Part shown: positions 36,070-47,706 of the stretch, in pieces
How positions within the stretch are numbered: the first letter of the stretch is position 1
Layout: each line of letters begins with the position of its first letter
Notes under the pieces: generated by a model
Told to the model about the DNA's origin: nothing
The model's input: the letters and a program-made list of their open reading frames with translations, nothing else
The model's database searches: none
Made by a program: the position numbers and the translations under genes
NCBI RefSeq assembly: GCF_030272615.1
Contig: NC_081408.1
Span: forward strand, 204,377,113-204,441,112
Length of the DNA: 64,000 bases
Direction of reading: 5' to 3'
Source: Cryptomeria japonica
Lineage: Eukaryota > Streptophyta > Pinopsida > Cupressales > Cupressaceae

Positions 36070-36436
36070 ACAGTTGATGATTGTCATCAACAGGCAGAAT
36101 TAAATGGACAAATCTTTTATTCCGGTATTTGATGAGGAAGATACTTCTCAGGGGGAGTAGTTGGTATATTGAATTGGTTTGTATTTTGTATGAACTTGAC
36201 CTTTTTGTGACTTTGGCATTTGATGTCAAAGGGGGAGAGATATATGGAAAAAAATTAAGGAAAAATATATGAAAAAATGCATTATCTTTTTGAGGAGAGA
36301 TTGGTATTGTAAATAAATCTTTGTATAAACACATATTACTCCCAGGGGGAGAATTGGTTTTTGTACTTGGCATTTCTATTTTGGCACTTTGATGGTTTTT
36401 CCATCTTGTGTTGCCATCAATGACAAAGGGGGAGAT
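36070..36436 (+). other. B2 3' untranslated region and polypurine tract
   Basis: Non-coding, with repeated GGGGGAG motifs. It ends GACAAAGGGGGAGAT directly before the 3' LTR (36437). Confidence 0.85.
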
Positions 36437-37492
36437 TGTTGGTATTTTGGTATGGTTTTGTCATTGATGTCAACCCCTGCTAAATAAACCTACTTTGGAG
36501 ATCCAACAACATTCACTGGCAATCAGTAAACTGTTCAAACAATCACCGATATATGGTTAACTGGTAGGATATAATGTTCATCGGTACCTGCAATGACATG
36601 GAAGACACTTGGTAATGTCGAAGACATCATGTGGACACTTTTCCTTGAAGTAATATCATTAGTATATTCTTATTTGCATATTTGCTTTTACCGATAAATA
36701 GGTCTAGGTTATCTAGGGTTACACCGACAGGTTTACCTTTTCCAGATCAGCATGGCACGCTACGGAGATGATTTATTATTGTTATAAAATCATTAAGCCA
36801 ACATGTTCAATCGGTTATTGCATCGAATATTGTATTATTTGTAAAATGTTTTATTTGTAATATCTTGTAGAGCCGACCTACTAAAATTGGTCTTAGGGTA
36901 TGGTATAAATGTAAGATCTTATTTGTAAGATCAAGTGTGGAATGTGAATAAGATTTAAGTGAAGGTATATGCGAGATAAAGCAGAGGCATACATGAAGAC
37001 ATCATTTGAAGGTGAAGTTAGGTTTTTGTAGAAGCATATCAGCATTACACCAGTACTGAATCCGGCATATGAAGATGCTATTTTGTGCAGTACATTCTCA
37101 TTGGATTTAACCATCCAACTGTAGTCAGTGTGACTCCCATTTGTGTTTGAGCAGTGAGCTCTAGGCTGTTGGCCTTTCTGCATGTGCAGACCCCTCTTTG
37201 TACACTTACTATCTGCAGTAGTATCATCTGATTGTGGGTAAGGTTTCCCACCGTGGTTTTTCCCCTTACAGGGTTTCCACGTACAAATATTTGTGTCATG
37301 TGTTGTGGTTGACTTTGTGCTTATGTTTCATGCATTAATTCTTACCAGTACAACATTTCTTATTAACACTGTTTACTTGCACAAATAACTGTCTTACCAG
37401 TATTAAGCAATATGTTGGTTAATAAGATTTTGGTTTGAATTTATTAGACAACTAATTCACCCCCTCCCTCTCAGTTGTCCCCGAGACCTACA
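36437..37492 (+). repeat. B2 3' LTR
   Basis: TGTTGGTATTTTGG...GAGACCTACA, 1,056 bp, followed directly by the right target duplication ATCAA. Confidence 0.95.
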
Positions 37493-37497
37493 ATCAA

Positions 37498-38796
37498 TTG
37501 GTTTGATAGGAGGAATTTTTAACAAATATTTATTTATCAATTGTGTCATTAGAGTATTCAAAGACTTAGAAAGAAGAGTAAATTATTTTCTAAAGTATTT
37601 GGATAAACAGACTACACCTAATGTGGTGGCTTCCACTTGAGTATTGATGTTTTCATTTATCTTAATGTCTCCATTGTTTAGTTTAAACTTCACAAAACAT
37701 TCTTGAGCACTCTCATTCTTGTCAACTGGATCCATTGAAGAATGTGATTCAAATTTACTCACTTGAAGTTGACAATTATAAAGAACTATGGAAGTAAACT
37801 CAAAATAGAGAAGCTTATCACTAATTTGTTTTTTGTAAATTAGCAATAGAATTTTTTTGAACATCATGATCAGGCATAGGATAAGCAATTCAAGAATACA
37901 AATGTTTATATCTATCAATAAATTCATTCAATATTTCTTTAACACCATGCTTACAATAAATAAAATCATTCAAACTGATCTTAGGACCAATATTATTGTG
38001 AAATTGTTGAATGGAAGCATTAGCTAATTGCTGAAATGATGTAATAGAATAATCAGGCAAAGATCAATAATATTTCAAAGCTTTATCCCTATAGGTTTGA
38101 GTAAACAATTTAGCCATAATCTTTGATCATGAGAAAAGTCATTACACAAAGTTGGAAATGTTTTCTCATGAGTGAAGGGATTACTTTTTGCATTATAAAG
38201 CTCCAATTGAAGGAATTCCATATGTTTAGGAAGGACAACACAAACAATGTCATTGGATAGTGGGGTCACTACATAAAATGTTTGCACATTAAAATTGGAT
38301 TGGGTAATGGAAGCCAACTTTTGTTGTAGGGATGAAATAGTTTGGGCTAAGTTATTGATGGTTGCTTTGGTGGATGGATTGAAATTGGCCATATTGGATT
38401 GTGATGGAGTAAAATTATTGTATCTAGGTTGAGGTTGAGAATAAGAAGGTGGAACACTATGATATATAGGTATGGGAGATGATTGGGTCACAAATGGAAG
38501 ACTCATAGAAGGAGGTATATAGGAATATTCATTAACAAGGTTTCCCCCTTGTCTAAAATGTGTAGGATTAACAATTTGAGTGAAATTAGTCATGATAGAT
38601 GATGTAAATGTAGGCATACTAGGCAAGGATGTAGGAATATGTATAGAATGATTGAGTTTACTAGAAGTTTGAGTGTATTCAAGGACTTTGGAACAACTTT
38701 TGATAGGCATGATATCAGTACCCAAAATATGAGAAAGGCCACACAACAAATCAACACCAATTTTATCACTTTGAACCATCCTTTTTTATCCTTCAA
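37498..38796 (-). pseudogene. G Gag core
   Basis: Minus strand. The N-terminal half is rich in Pro, Ser and Asn (SMPTFTSSIMTNFTQ, YHSVPPSYSQPQPRYN) with a short coiled-coil-like piece (INNLAQTISSLQQKLAS). Downstream, after frame changes near 38.07 kb, the sequence encodes a retrotransposon-gag-like segment (SITSFQQLANASIQQFHNN, EILNEFIDRYKHLYSW), matching the plant gypsy pattern of aromatic and acidic residues before the zinc knuckle. This protein would form the particle shell. It is broken by stops and frameshifts and by B2 at its 3' side. Confidence 0.65.
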
Positions 38797-39610
38797 TCAA
38801 TGTCATTGTCTTATTTTATGGGTAGTGTTGACTCTTCAATTTTTGAATATTTTCAAATTCATTATCAAACTTATCAAATTCATTGAAATTGAAACCCTAG
38901 TTACTAATTCATCCACATCATGAGAATTAAGAAAATAGGGGATAAATGACATCATTTGTTGGATTAGAGGAACCACCAACATTCTCACTAAAATAAGTTA
39001 TCCAGATTAAGCTCCATATCCCTAGTAATTAATCCTTGGGAATTATCAATTCTACAACTTCTTCTCATGGGAATAATGTAGGTAGGGCTAATGGTAACAA
39101 AACTCATCCACAAAGGAGGGAAGATTGAATTTGAAATTGAAAATTGTGATTGAATAATGCCAAATTTTGTAAAAGTGATTGATTAGCCAATTAATTAAGA
39201 AATTTGATTTGTGAATTTGAAAGATAAATTCCTCTAAATAATAGAATAACATATCATAAAGATCAGATCTCAAAATAGATCTTAAAAATTATGCAACCCA
39301 TAAGTAAATTTTAGAATTATAAATTAGGGTTTTTGTGAATTCAACCATTAAATTTATGTAATTCAATTGAAAAATATATCTATGAGTGAAAATTTGAATT
39401 TTAAATTGCATATGTAATCGAATCTTAAATAATTGGTCTAAATTAAGCAACCCACAAGTTAAATTTTAGAATTATAAATTAGCATTTTTATGAATTTAAC
39501 CTCTAAATTTATGTAATTTAATGGAAAATTAAACTTGTAAATGTAAATTTGAACTTGAAAATGCATGGACAATCACATCTAAGAGCATAAATTAGAAATT
39601 AAGGTGTAAG
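38797..39610. other. G leader region with two-copy tandem repeat
   Basis: Non-coding DNA between gag and the 5' LTR of G. At 39293 and again at 39447 the motif GCAACCCA begins a unit of about 154 bp (TTTTAGAATTATAAATTAG, then AAATTTATGTAATT), giving two tandem copies to about 39600. I did not find a convincing tRNA primer site. Confidence 0.55.
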
Positions 39611-40648
39611 ATAGAAATTTGATAGATCTAAACCTAATAGATCTAGATTCTGATCAGATTCCAGGGTTTTTTAGATATAGATCATCTTTCCATTTAAATT
39701 AAATTATTCATATAATTAATGATGGTGAAATTAGGGTAACTGTGTGTAAATTCAATAAATCATGCATAAAAGGTGAGCGATAGTCATCAAACAGAGCCAC
39801 AATCCTGGATCTAACCATTATGTGAATGTATGGATTTGTTCCTCAAAGGTTGACATGAATTGTCAGGACCATGGTCGTGGTCACCCTGGTTTTCTGAAAT
39901 TTTTGCCATCCAAAGGGGAACCTGTTTGTCTCTATGAATAATGCTGATCCTGAAAATTGCCTCTGTACCTATTCTTGTACCTAGTAGAGAAGGAAAAATG
40001 GTTGGGAATAGGGGTTTGCCTTAGGTTAAACCCTAGTTTTGGAATTAACCAGAAAAATAGAATGGAAATGTAACTAAAGTATTGTAATGGAAATGATTTA
40101 TTTTTAAGCGAAAGGCTGAAAAATATCTCAAACACTAATATTATACCTTTTAATGAAGTTATGTTCATCTTCAAAGGGAATTACAATTTCATGTACATAG
40201 TCTTCATAAAACATAGAACATGAATGCCATCTCTAATGCTTGAAAGGAGAATTATTCCTCTCTCACTTCTATTCGAATTATGAATGCTTGATTGATTGAT
40301 TGAATGTCAAAATGAGAGGGGTAGACCTCCTTTTACACATGCTGGTGGAAAAAAAATTTTATTTTTTGACACAAGTTAGTCACATGAGATCTAGGCTCTT
40401 GCTGAAATCATATTATTAATATGAAGCCCCAAAATGGGCCCTATTTTTTAGGACCATGACACTAGGTGCCCCGGTCCTAGATAATAAGGTCCCATAGTCT
40501 TGGGGGAAGAAATGTAGACCATGAAAATTTGAGCATGATACATGGTGTGAGTAGAATAAGAGCTTCAATCAAGCCTAAAGGGACGAACTCCAAAGTGAGG
40601 GCCCAAGTGAGGACAAAATTATAAGGGAGTACAATTTAGGATTCTACA
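39611..40648 (-). repeat. G 5' LTR
   Basis: Aligns with the left LTR from AAATTTGATAGATC to GATTCTACA. The outer end is fixed by the AAAGG duplication; the inner (left) limit is uncertain by about 100 bp or more. In minus orientation it starts TGTAGAATCCTAAATTGTA. Confidence 0.72.
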
Positions 40649-43377
40649 AAAGGTAAGTTACCCTTCAAACACTTTAATCATCATATAATTGGTCAGTATG
40701 CTTCTAAATTTACTTTTAGACAAGATAACATTAAAATAGGATATGATAAGATCAAATGAGACAAACCTAATAGAATTTTTTATCCCAATGAAAGTATCTC
40801 ATCATCTAAGGAAGAAGAAGGTGATGATTCAACTGTAGAAAGTTTTTTATATCTAAAAAATAGATAATGTTGGCAAATGTGAAAAAACAATACTCTATCT
40901 GACAATAATGATAATGAGACATCCTTGTTTTTGTAGGCTTCCCTCATTAAAAAATAGAACCAAATGCATACACGATTTATAGTAGATTCTCTAATCATAT
41001 GATAGGTGATTGAAGAAATTTTATCAATCTTGAAAAGTAGAATGGTGCATTAGTGAAGTTTGGCAATGAGGAGGCTAGTTAGATATGTGTTAAAGGAAAC
41101 ATAATCATTAATGGAAGGAATAAAATAGAGAATCATGTTCTTGATGTAAAGGGGCCTAGACATAATCTTTTCAGTGTTAGTCAAATGTGCAATGAAAGAT
41201 ACAAACTTAAATTTCATGAGAATGGATGTGAAATCATAAAAGGATGCTTAGGAAGACTAATTGCAGAAGGAACAACGACTATTGGAAATATATATAATCT
41301 AAAGGAAACCAAAGGAGGCAATTATCTGATATCCCAAACCAGTGAATTTTGTCTTTGGCACCAAAGGATGGGACACATAAACTTTGATAACATGGTTTAG
41401 ATCAAAATTCCTTATGTAGTAAGGGATATGCCCAAGATTTCCAAGCCTACTAATGCATAATGCAAGGAGTGTCAAATGTGTAAATAGACAATGAAAATGA
41501 TCAAGAGAAAAGAGTACTCTACTTCAAAACCTTTGGAGCTAGTAAACAATAATCTATGTCAACGTACCAAGGAGATTAAATGGTAAAAGGAACTTTATGA
41601 TTCTTATTGATGAATACTCTAGAATGACATTGGTTACTTTTATAAGAGAAAAATTGTAATGCATTATATAAATTTAAAGCCTTTAAAGTTGTGGTTAAGA
41701 ATAAAATGGATATTAAGATCAAATATTTGAGGTCTAATATGGGAGGTGAATTTACATCAAATAAGTTTAACGTTAAAGTTTTTAAAGGATCATGGTATTA
41801 AGAGACATTTGTTTTCTCTTAGAACCCCTCAACAAAATGCTACAGTAGGAAGAAATAAAACAATAATTCAAGAAATGGCTAGGATAATGTTAAAAGATAC
41901 TGATTTGTCTGATGTTTGGTGGAAAAAGGTTGTGCATGCTATTGTTTATACTCTTAATAAAGTATAGGTTAGAAAAAGAAAATCAAAGACTAATTAAGAT
42001 CTATGGTATGGAATGACTACAACAATTAATTGCTTTAGAATATTTGCGATAAAGTTCTATATGAGAAAGATGAGGAGGATTTTAGAAAATTTTATTCAAA
42101 AATCGACGAAGGAATATTTCTAGGATACTCAACAAGAAGCGAGGCCTACCAGTGCTAGAATAAGAGACTCAAGAAGATTGTTGAGGGCACAAATGTTAGA
42201 GTGGACAAAAATTATAATCAAACCAATGAAGAACCTAAGGATTATGGAATAGAAAGAGATCCCTGCTCAACAAAAGAAAAAAGGAATAAAATGAAGCAAA
42301 AGAAAATGAACCTGAAGAGACCCCCAAGACTCTGGCAAGATATGTTCAAAAGAATGACTCTAAAGATTAGATTACTAGTGAAAACAATGAAGGTGCCTAT
42401 ATTAGAAGAATGCATGCCAAGATAAGTGAACAATTGAGAATTTTTATTTTGCAAAAGTAGAACCCAAGACCTTCTTTGATGCAATAAAGGATGAACAATG
42501 GATAAAATAACTACAAGAACTTGATTAGAAAAAGAATAATTAAACATGGGAACTTGTTCTTAGACCTTATATCAATAATATTATTAGAACCAAGTTGCTA
42601 TTCTTTAAAACAAATAGAATGAAGAAGGAGAAGTAACAACAAAGATAGACTAGTATGTAAATGATATTCTCAAATAGAAGGTATTGGTTTTGAAAAAGAC
42701 TTTTTCTCTAGTAGCTAGAAGGTATTAATTTTGAAAACAATTTTGCTTACAAGGATTGCAAAGTGTACTAAATGGATGTCAAGTCAACCTTCCTAAATGG
42801 AGAACTAGAAGAAAAAGTTAAGAGGGAAAAGCCTGATGGTTTTCAGTTGGTAGATGATCTGAACATGGTATGGAAAATAAAAAATGACATTATATGGTCT
42901 TAAGTAAGCTCGAACTTGGTATGTAAGAATGGACAAATATATAATACATAATGGGTTCAAGAAAGGTACTATAGATAGTAACCTTTTTTTAAAATTTGAG
43001 GGTGAAAAACTATTGATTGTTATTGTATATGTTGATGATATTATATTTGGAGTAGATGATGAGGTATGAAAGAGGTTTGTTGAATAAATGCAGAAGGAAT
43101 TTGAGATGCCAATGATTGGTGAGTTGCCTTTCTTTCTTGGTCTTCAAGTTTGATATGGAGAACAATAAACCGATAAGTATCCCCATTGCTATTGGTTATC
43201 ACTTGAGAAAGGATGACTAATCTCTAGAAGGTGATCGGATTCATTAAAGGTCTATAATCGGTGGATTGTTATACTTGACTATTTCTAGACCTAATATTAT
43301 GCATACAATAAGTACAGTTTCCAAATATCAATCCCATCCTAAGAAATCTCATGGTAACACTATCAAAAGGATGTTTA
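40649..43377 (+). pseudogene. copia C nucleocapsid to reverse transcriptase
   Basis: It resumes the gag of C with KGKLPFKHFNHHIIGQYASK (degraded zinc knuckle, Cys to His). Next is a damaged protease (DS..SNHMIGD near 40.99 kb), then integrase: YLISQTSEFCLWHQRMGH and NFDNMV (41185-41400), a broken core with RTPQQNATVGRNKT (near 41.82-41.86 kb) and VVHAIVYTLNKV. Reverse transcriptase is heavily frameshifted but shows [11 protein letters not shown]-like remains near 42.63 kb, YVDDIIFG near 43.03 kb, KEFEMPMIGELPFFLGLQ near 43.1 kb and LYLTISRPNIMHTISTVSK near 43.27 kb. It ends at KRMF, where a solo LTR is inserted. Confidence 0.8.
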
Positions 43378-44558
43378 TATTACTACTTATAATAGTTGCC
43401 ATTAGTTTTATATCCAAAGTCATTCTATATACTCTAGTCAGTTACTACTACCGAAACATTCAGTAGGTATGCATAGAATAGTCGGTTATAGAAGAAAGTT
43501 GCCACAGAGCCCAATATTCACCAAGCTGTCTACCAAGTAACATTCCATTTCTATTGACCAAAAACAATGATACACTGAGTTGATATACACCGAGTGAAAT
43601 GTGTTACCAGATTCAATGAATGTAGACACACATGTGGAAACGTGTTACAAGATCGAGGAATATAGAACCGTTATCACATTGGAAATTGCACTTAAGGATT
43701 GTGTATGATTTTGAGGTCATCTAACCAATGAAATATTTTGTATGGTTATTCATTCAATAAATCATGTTTGTAAGATCAAAGTAATGAATCAGATCACCAA
43801 CATGAGAGATCTATTTATATAGCATGGATTAAGGATAAAAGTGTGACAAAAAAGGAGATATACAAGTGTATGAAGCAAGACATGTGTGATACATAAGAAA
43901 GCACTAAGTGTTATGCCTGTTATAGAGACACAGAGGTCACCGAGAAGGATTTCAGAGAACAGTCAAAGAACAGAGTAAACAAAAGGATTTACTGAGTTAT
44001 TCTATGGGTTACCGAGGTATGCTATAAGAAAGGTAATCTCATTTTGAGCACATAGAATCTGCTATAACATTCCAGATGTAAAGTTGCAGATATTTGTAAA
44101 GATTTTATTGTAATATTTTGAAGTTGTAAGAAACCTTTAATAGGGTAAAAAGACTCTAACAAAGTCTATAAATTGTAAAGCCTTTAACCATGTGCAGCAT
44201 TTAGTTTAAGTGTTGTAAAATTCTTTAGCAAGGTAGATCTAACAATATTGATACTCCTAACAAGGTAAGCTAGCAAAAATAGCTGAACATGTAGCTCTAA
44301 CCGAGCAACCTTTATTATTGCAACAGTGAAGTTGTGGGTGCCATCCCCACCATAGTTTTTCTCTCATGATACTTGAATCATGTATGAGTTATGGAGTGAA
44401 TCATGTATGCTTATTATTCATTTGTTTTAGCTTTATACATTATGTTGCAACAATTTTTGGTTTATGCATAATAGTAAAGATATTGTTGTTAAAAGGTTTT
44501 GAAGTACTAATTCACCCCTCCCCTCTCAATAAATTAGCTTTCCATAGTGGGCCTAACA
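43378..44558 (+). mobile_element. solo LTR in copia C
   Basis: 1,181-bp block between the reverse transcriptase and RNase H of C, ending GGGCCTAACA, with ATTCACCCCTCCCCTCTCAAT before it (plus orientation). Flanks GTTTA (43373-43377) and ATTTA (44559-44563) are a target duplication with one change. The start reads TATTACTAC, so the expected TG has probably mutated. ACACCGAG-type and CCACCATAGTTTTTC stretches resemble the copia LTRs here, but it is not family A, B or E. Confidence 0.7.
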
Positions 44559-44563
44559 ATTTA

Positions 44564-45093
44564 GACACTTGAAAGGAACTTTGAATTGTGCTCTATGGTA
44601 CAAAAAATATTAATTTTTCTTTGAGGCTTATATTGATTCTAGTTGGGCTGGTTGTGATGATGATTGAAGAAGTACCAATGGAAGTACATTTTTCTATGAA
44701 GATAGATTCATCCCTTGAATATATAAGAAGAACTATTTAGTTTCCTTATCCACTACAAAATCATAATACATTGATGTAGAATCTTTCTACACAGGTAATA
44801 TGGATGAATTAGGCAGTGAAACATGATAAGGTGATTTATGATGAGGCTTTTCTTATAATGTTTGATAATGCTAGTGCCATAAACATTTTAAAGAATCCAA
44901 TGATGCACTATAGGACCAAGAACATTTCTATCTAACATCATTCCTTAAGAGAGAAAGTTTAAGAGAAGAACGTTAAATTAGACTATGTACCTACAAGAGA
45001 TCAAATTGTAGACATATTCACTAAGGAACTCTCAAAAAAGACTTTTGAGTATCTCATATAGAAGCTATGGGTTAGTGCATCTCCTTCCAACTA
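44564..45093 (+). pseudogene. copia C RNase H
   Basis: It continues the reverse transcriptase after the solo LTR: LKGTLNCALWYKKY, YIDSSWAGCDDD, LVSLSTTKS, DNASAINILKNPMMHYRTKNI, LDYVPTRDQIVDIFTKEL, KKTFEYLI. These are the conserved blocks of copia RNase H (first Asp block, Ser-Thr-x-Glu block, DN block and C-terminal DIFTKxL). Several stops and frame changes are present. The enzyme would remove the RNA strand during cDNA synthesis. Confidence 0.85.
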
Positions 45094-45118
45094 AGATGCA
45101 CATATTGATGCATACATC

Positions 45119-45130
45119 TAGGGGGGAAAT
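45119..45130 (+). other. copia C polypurine tract
   Basis: TAGGGGGGAAAT directly followed by TGTTGGAA. This is the expected boundary with the 3' LTR of C, although the sequence that follows looks like the end of minus-strand element D. Confidence 0.7.
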
Positions 45131-45948
45131 TGTTGGAAACAATAATGAAGGAAAATTGAGAGGCGGGGGGGGGTGAATCACTTTGCACCGGATTAAACAA
45201 TTTAAGCACAAATTCATATCTAATCAATTGTAGTAAGAAAAAAGATAAGATTAATAACAAAAACACACATAAAACCAAGATTTTGACATGTAAATCCTGG
45301 TTAAAGAAAAAACCACAATGGGAACTTACCCACAATAAGACGATACTTTGCAGTAGCATGTGTAAATATTACAATGGGGAATGCACATGCATTTAGGCAC
45401 ACTGTTCAAAATATAATAAAACGGAAGGATACAACCCTCAGGGAAGGTTTGCTACCTTACGAGAACATTCAGACAACAATCTGGTTTAGATGAAATGAAA
45501 GAATAGCGTCTCCAAACACCTGATGATAGTTTTGATTAAGGACATTTGTCTACCCTGCAACACTCTCTGCTCTTCACTTCTCACCGAAAGATGAATTCAC
45601 TTATTTTTACATACACCACTCTCTAATAATGCAGAAACCACCTATCAATTACCGATATCTAAATTACATGAATATAACCCCTATTTATTCAAATCATTAA
45701 CCTTGACTACAAGGTCAGCTCAACCCTTAAGACCTAATTACAAAATTACATCACACGATACATAGATCAATCACCATAACAATAGAATGCCATAATGACA
45801 TAACATGGACCCAAATCAAATCGTCAAATATGCAACACCATAGAAATCTCACCAAGATCATCTGCAACATGCTACAGCATCAAAAATATCGCATAACATG
45901 GAGAACACCACCAGACCCATAAGATCCTCAATAACATGCATAATGCTT
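45131..45948 (-). repeat. D 3' LTR, outer part
   Basis: In plus view TGTTGGAAACAATAATG, then TTGAGAGGCGGGGGGGGGTGAA, the usual G-run and TGAATCA motif, and a GGTTTTTTC/ACATGT-like remnant of the conserved U5 motif. It is broken at 45948 by A2 and continues at 59716. Confidence 0.68.
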
Positions 45949-46678
45949 TGATGGTATGATGAAAGAATAAGTATTCGGTCAACTACTGAGAGGGAGGGGT
46001 GAATTAGTAGATAATAGATACAAATTTCACCAATCTCAAAAATCAATCTCTCAAACTAAACTTAGAATAATACCTTTGTCAAGATAAAAAATCATAAGAT
46101 AAATCGGTTGACTATTACAACAAATTAACAACAAACAACTTCTTCATATCTCAATGCTTCTGTTTATCATGACTTATCAAAATAGTTAAGTACTTAAGTA
46201 AATCAACCATGAAAACATAACAACACAAACATTCACCACTTGACACAAATATTTTTGACGTGGAAACCAAAATAGGTAAAACCCACTGTGAGATGAGACT
46301 CACAAGATAACTATTTAAACTCTTCTAAAGTTCACCCTATTAGGATCCCATCTTGTTAAATCTTTACAAAAAGTCCTATTAATAACTAATCCTCTTAGGA
46401 ATCACCCAGTTAAGGGATTGACTACAAATGCCTTGTTAGAAGGAATACCCTGTAAGGAGTAACCTCAGTAGAGGATTTAAAAATCCAATCTAATGGACCA
46501 CCTTGTTAGATGATTTGAATATCACCAAGCTTGTTAGAGCTTACCCAGTTAAGGGATTTTAATTCTGCTGTAATTGTTAGAAAACAATAGGAGTTTGGTG
46601 TTCTATCTGAATAGCACTACACTTGCTTGATCAGATCCATTTCATGCTCCTATCTTCCTTTACTCAAACTATAGATAC

Positions 46679-47505
46679 TGTTAGGATTCCCACAGATACT
46701 GAGAGGGGGGGGGGGGTGAATCAGTATCTAACCGGTGAGTAGAATTTCTTTTCTTAAAACATGCAGAACATATTATAATAGTGTATCGATATGCAAAAAA
46801 TAATGTAATAAACAAAATTAAAAACATCCACATGAAAAGCACACCATGACACAAGGATTTAATGAGGAAACCCGGTGTGGGAAAAACCTTGGTGGGATTT
46901 GTTACCCACAATATCCACTTACTGGCCAATAAGAGAATATTACTTACAAGAGGGGATTGCACATGCAGGAAGGCCCATTGCCTAGAGCTCACTGCTCAAT
47001 GGGAAGTTTCATTGACTTACAATGTGGATTATACAAATGCAATATCTTGTACTACTTTACAATAGCATCTATAATGCCTAATTTAGTACCGGTTGCTGCT
47101 CTACTTCTTACATAAACCCTTTAACCTATATTTTGCATAATAGGTCTACCTTAATATTTTTCCCTTTCACTTACATCACTTTCTTAACTTACTTACAATA
47201 TCTCTATAGTGATCTCTTTTATATATAAGAATCATTTTACAATGATATCAAGTCATCTTACAAAGTTTTTACAATAATAAACAAAATATAATATAGAAAA
47301 ATCTTGTCGGCGTCTGTGCTAGTATACTTCCTTTCTTTGTGCCGGTGTCAGTGTCCTGAGTGTCGGTGTAGAGTTTGATCGTTGATGCTGGTGAACTATT
47401 TTGTTGATGTAATGCCTTTCCGGTTCCATAGGATTGCAAGGTTTCCATCAATGACAAAACCTTCAATCACCTACAATGTCTCATTTGAGTGTGCATATGC
47501 CAACA
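46679..47505 (-). repeat. E 3' LTR
   Basis: TGTTAGGATTCCCACAG...CATATGCCAACA in plus view, 827 bp. A 12-G run (46705-46716) precedes TGAATCAGTATC; the 5' LTR copy has 7 G. A GTGTGGGAAAAACC remnant of the conserved U5 motif is present. Confidence 0.93.
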
Positions 47506-47706
47506 ATCTCCCCTTTGGCATTGATGGCAACACTCATGAGAAATTTCAAATGTGTATCCAAAAATGTGAAGTCCAAAAAATATTACCAAAAATGTGTGTG
47601 CTCCTCCTAAGCATATGATTCCTGTGATGTTGAATTTTCTCATCCCACTTCTCCCCCTTTGGAATCAATGATAAAGGTTGTCAAGATGTCAGTAGAGTTT
47701 GTAGTT
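47506..47706 (-). other. E polypurine tract and short 3' untranslated region
   Basis: Minus strand ATGCCAAAGGGGAGAT abuts the 3' LTR. The preceding GTTGCCATCA extends the identity with B1 near 13050-13078. Confidence 0.85.

Larger units (their letters stand above)
30805..37492 (+). mobile_element. Ty1/copia element B2, complete
   Basis: Best-defined element in the window. TG...CA ends are flanked by ATCAA on both sides (30800-30804 and 37493-37497). Length is 6,688 bp, with two LTRs of about 1,055 bp, a perfect primer site, a single gag-pol frame and a polypurine tract. It lies between the gag and protease parts of gypsy G. A by-eye comparison of the first 200 bp of the LTRs gives about 6% difference. 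It belongs to the same family as B1; the proteins align almost end to end. Confidence 0.96.
27153..40648 (-). mobile_element. Ty3/gypsy element G without pol
   Basis: Minus-strand element flanked by AAAGG (27148-27152 and 40649-40653) and inserted in the gag of copia C. It has LTR sequence at both ends, a Gag region (37.5-38.8 kb), a zinc-knuckle/protease region (29.6-30.8 kb) and a 1.3-kb non-coding 3' part. It is itself split by copia B2. After subtracting B2 its length is about 6.8 kb. I find no reverse transcriptase, RNase H or integrase, although both LTRs and the target duplication are present, so it is a pol-less derivative that must have been mobilised by a relative. Confidence 0.8.
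26368..45130 (+). mobile_element. Ty1/copia element C, multiply interrupted
   Basis: Plus-strand copia whose parts are in correct order but separated. Primer site at 26369; gag 26455-27152; [gypsy G]; nucleocapsid, protease, integrase and reverse transcriptase 40649-43377; [solo LTR]; RNase H 44564-45093; polypurine tract 45119-45130. Continuity across G is shown by the AAAGG duplication and by the resumption of the zinc-knuckle region on the right side. Continuity across the solo LTR is shown by KRMF on the left and a following RHLKGTLNCALWY on the right. It is more decayed than B1/B2 and must be older than G, B2 and D. Confidence 0.8.
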
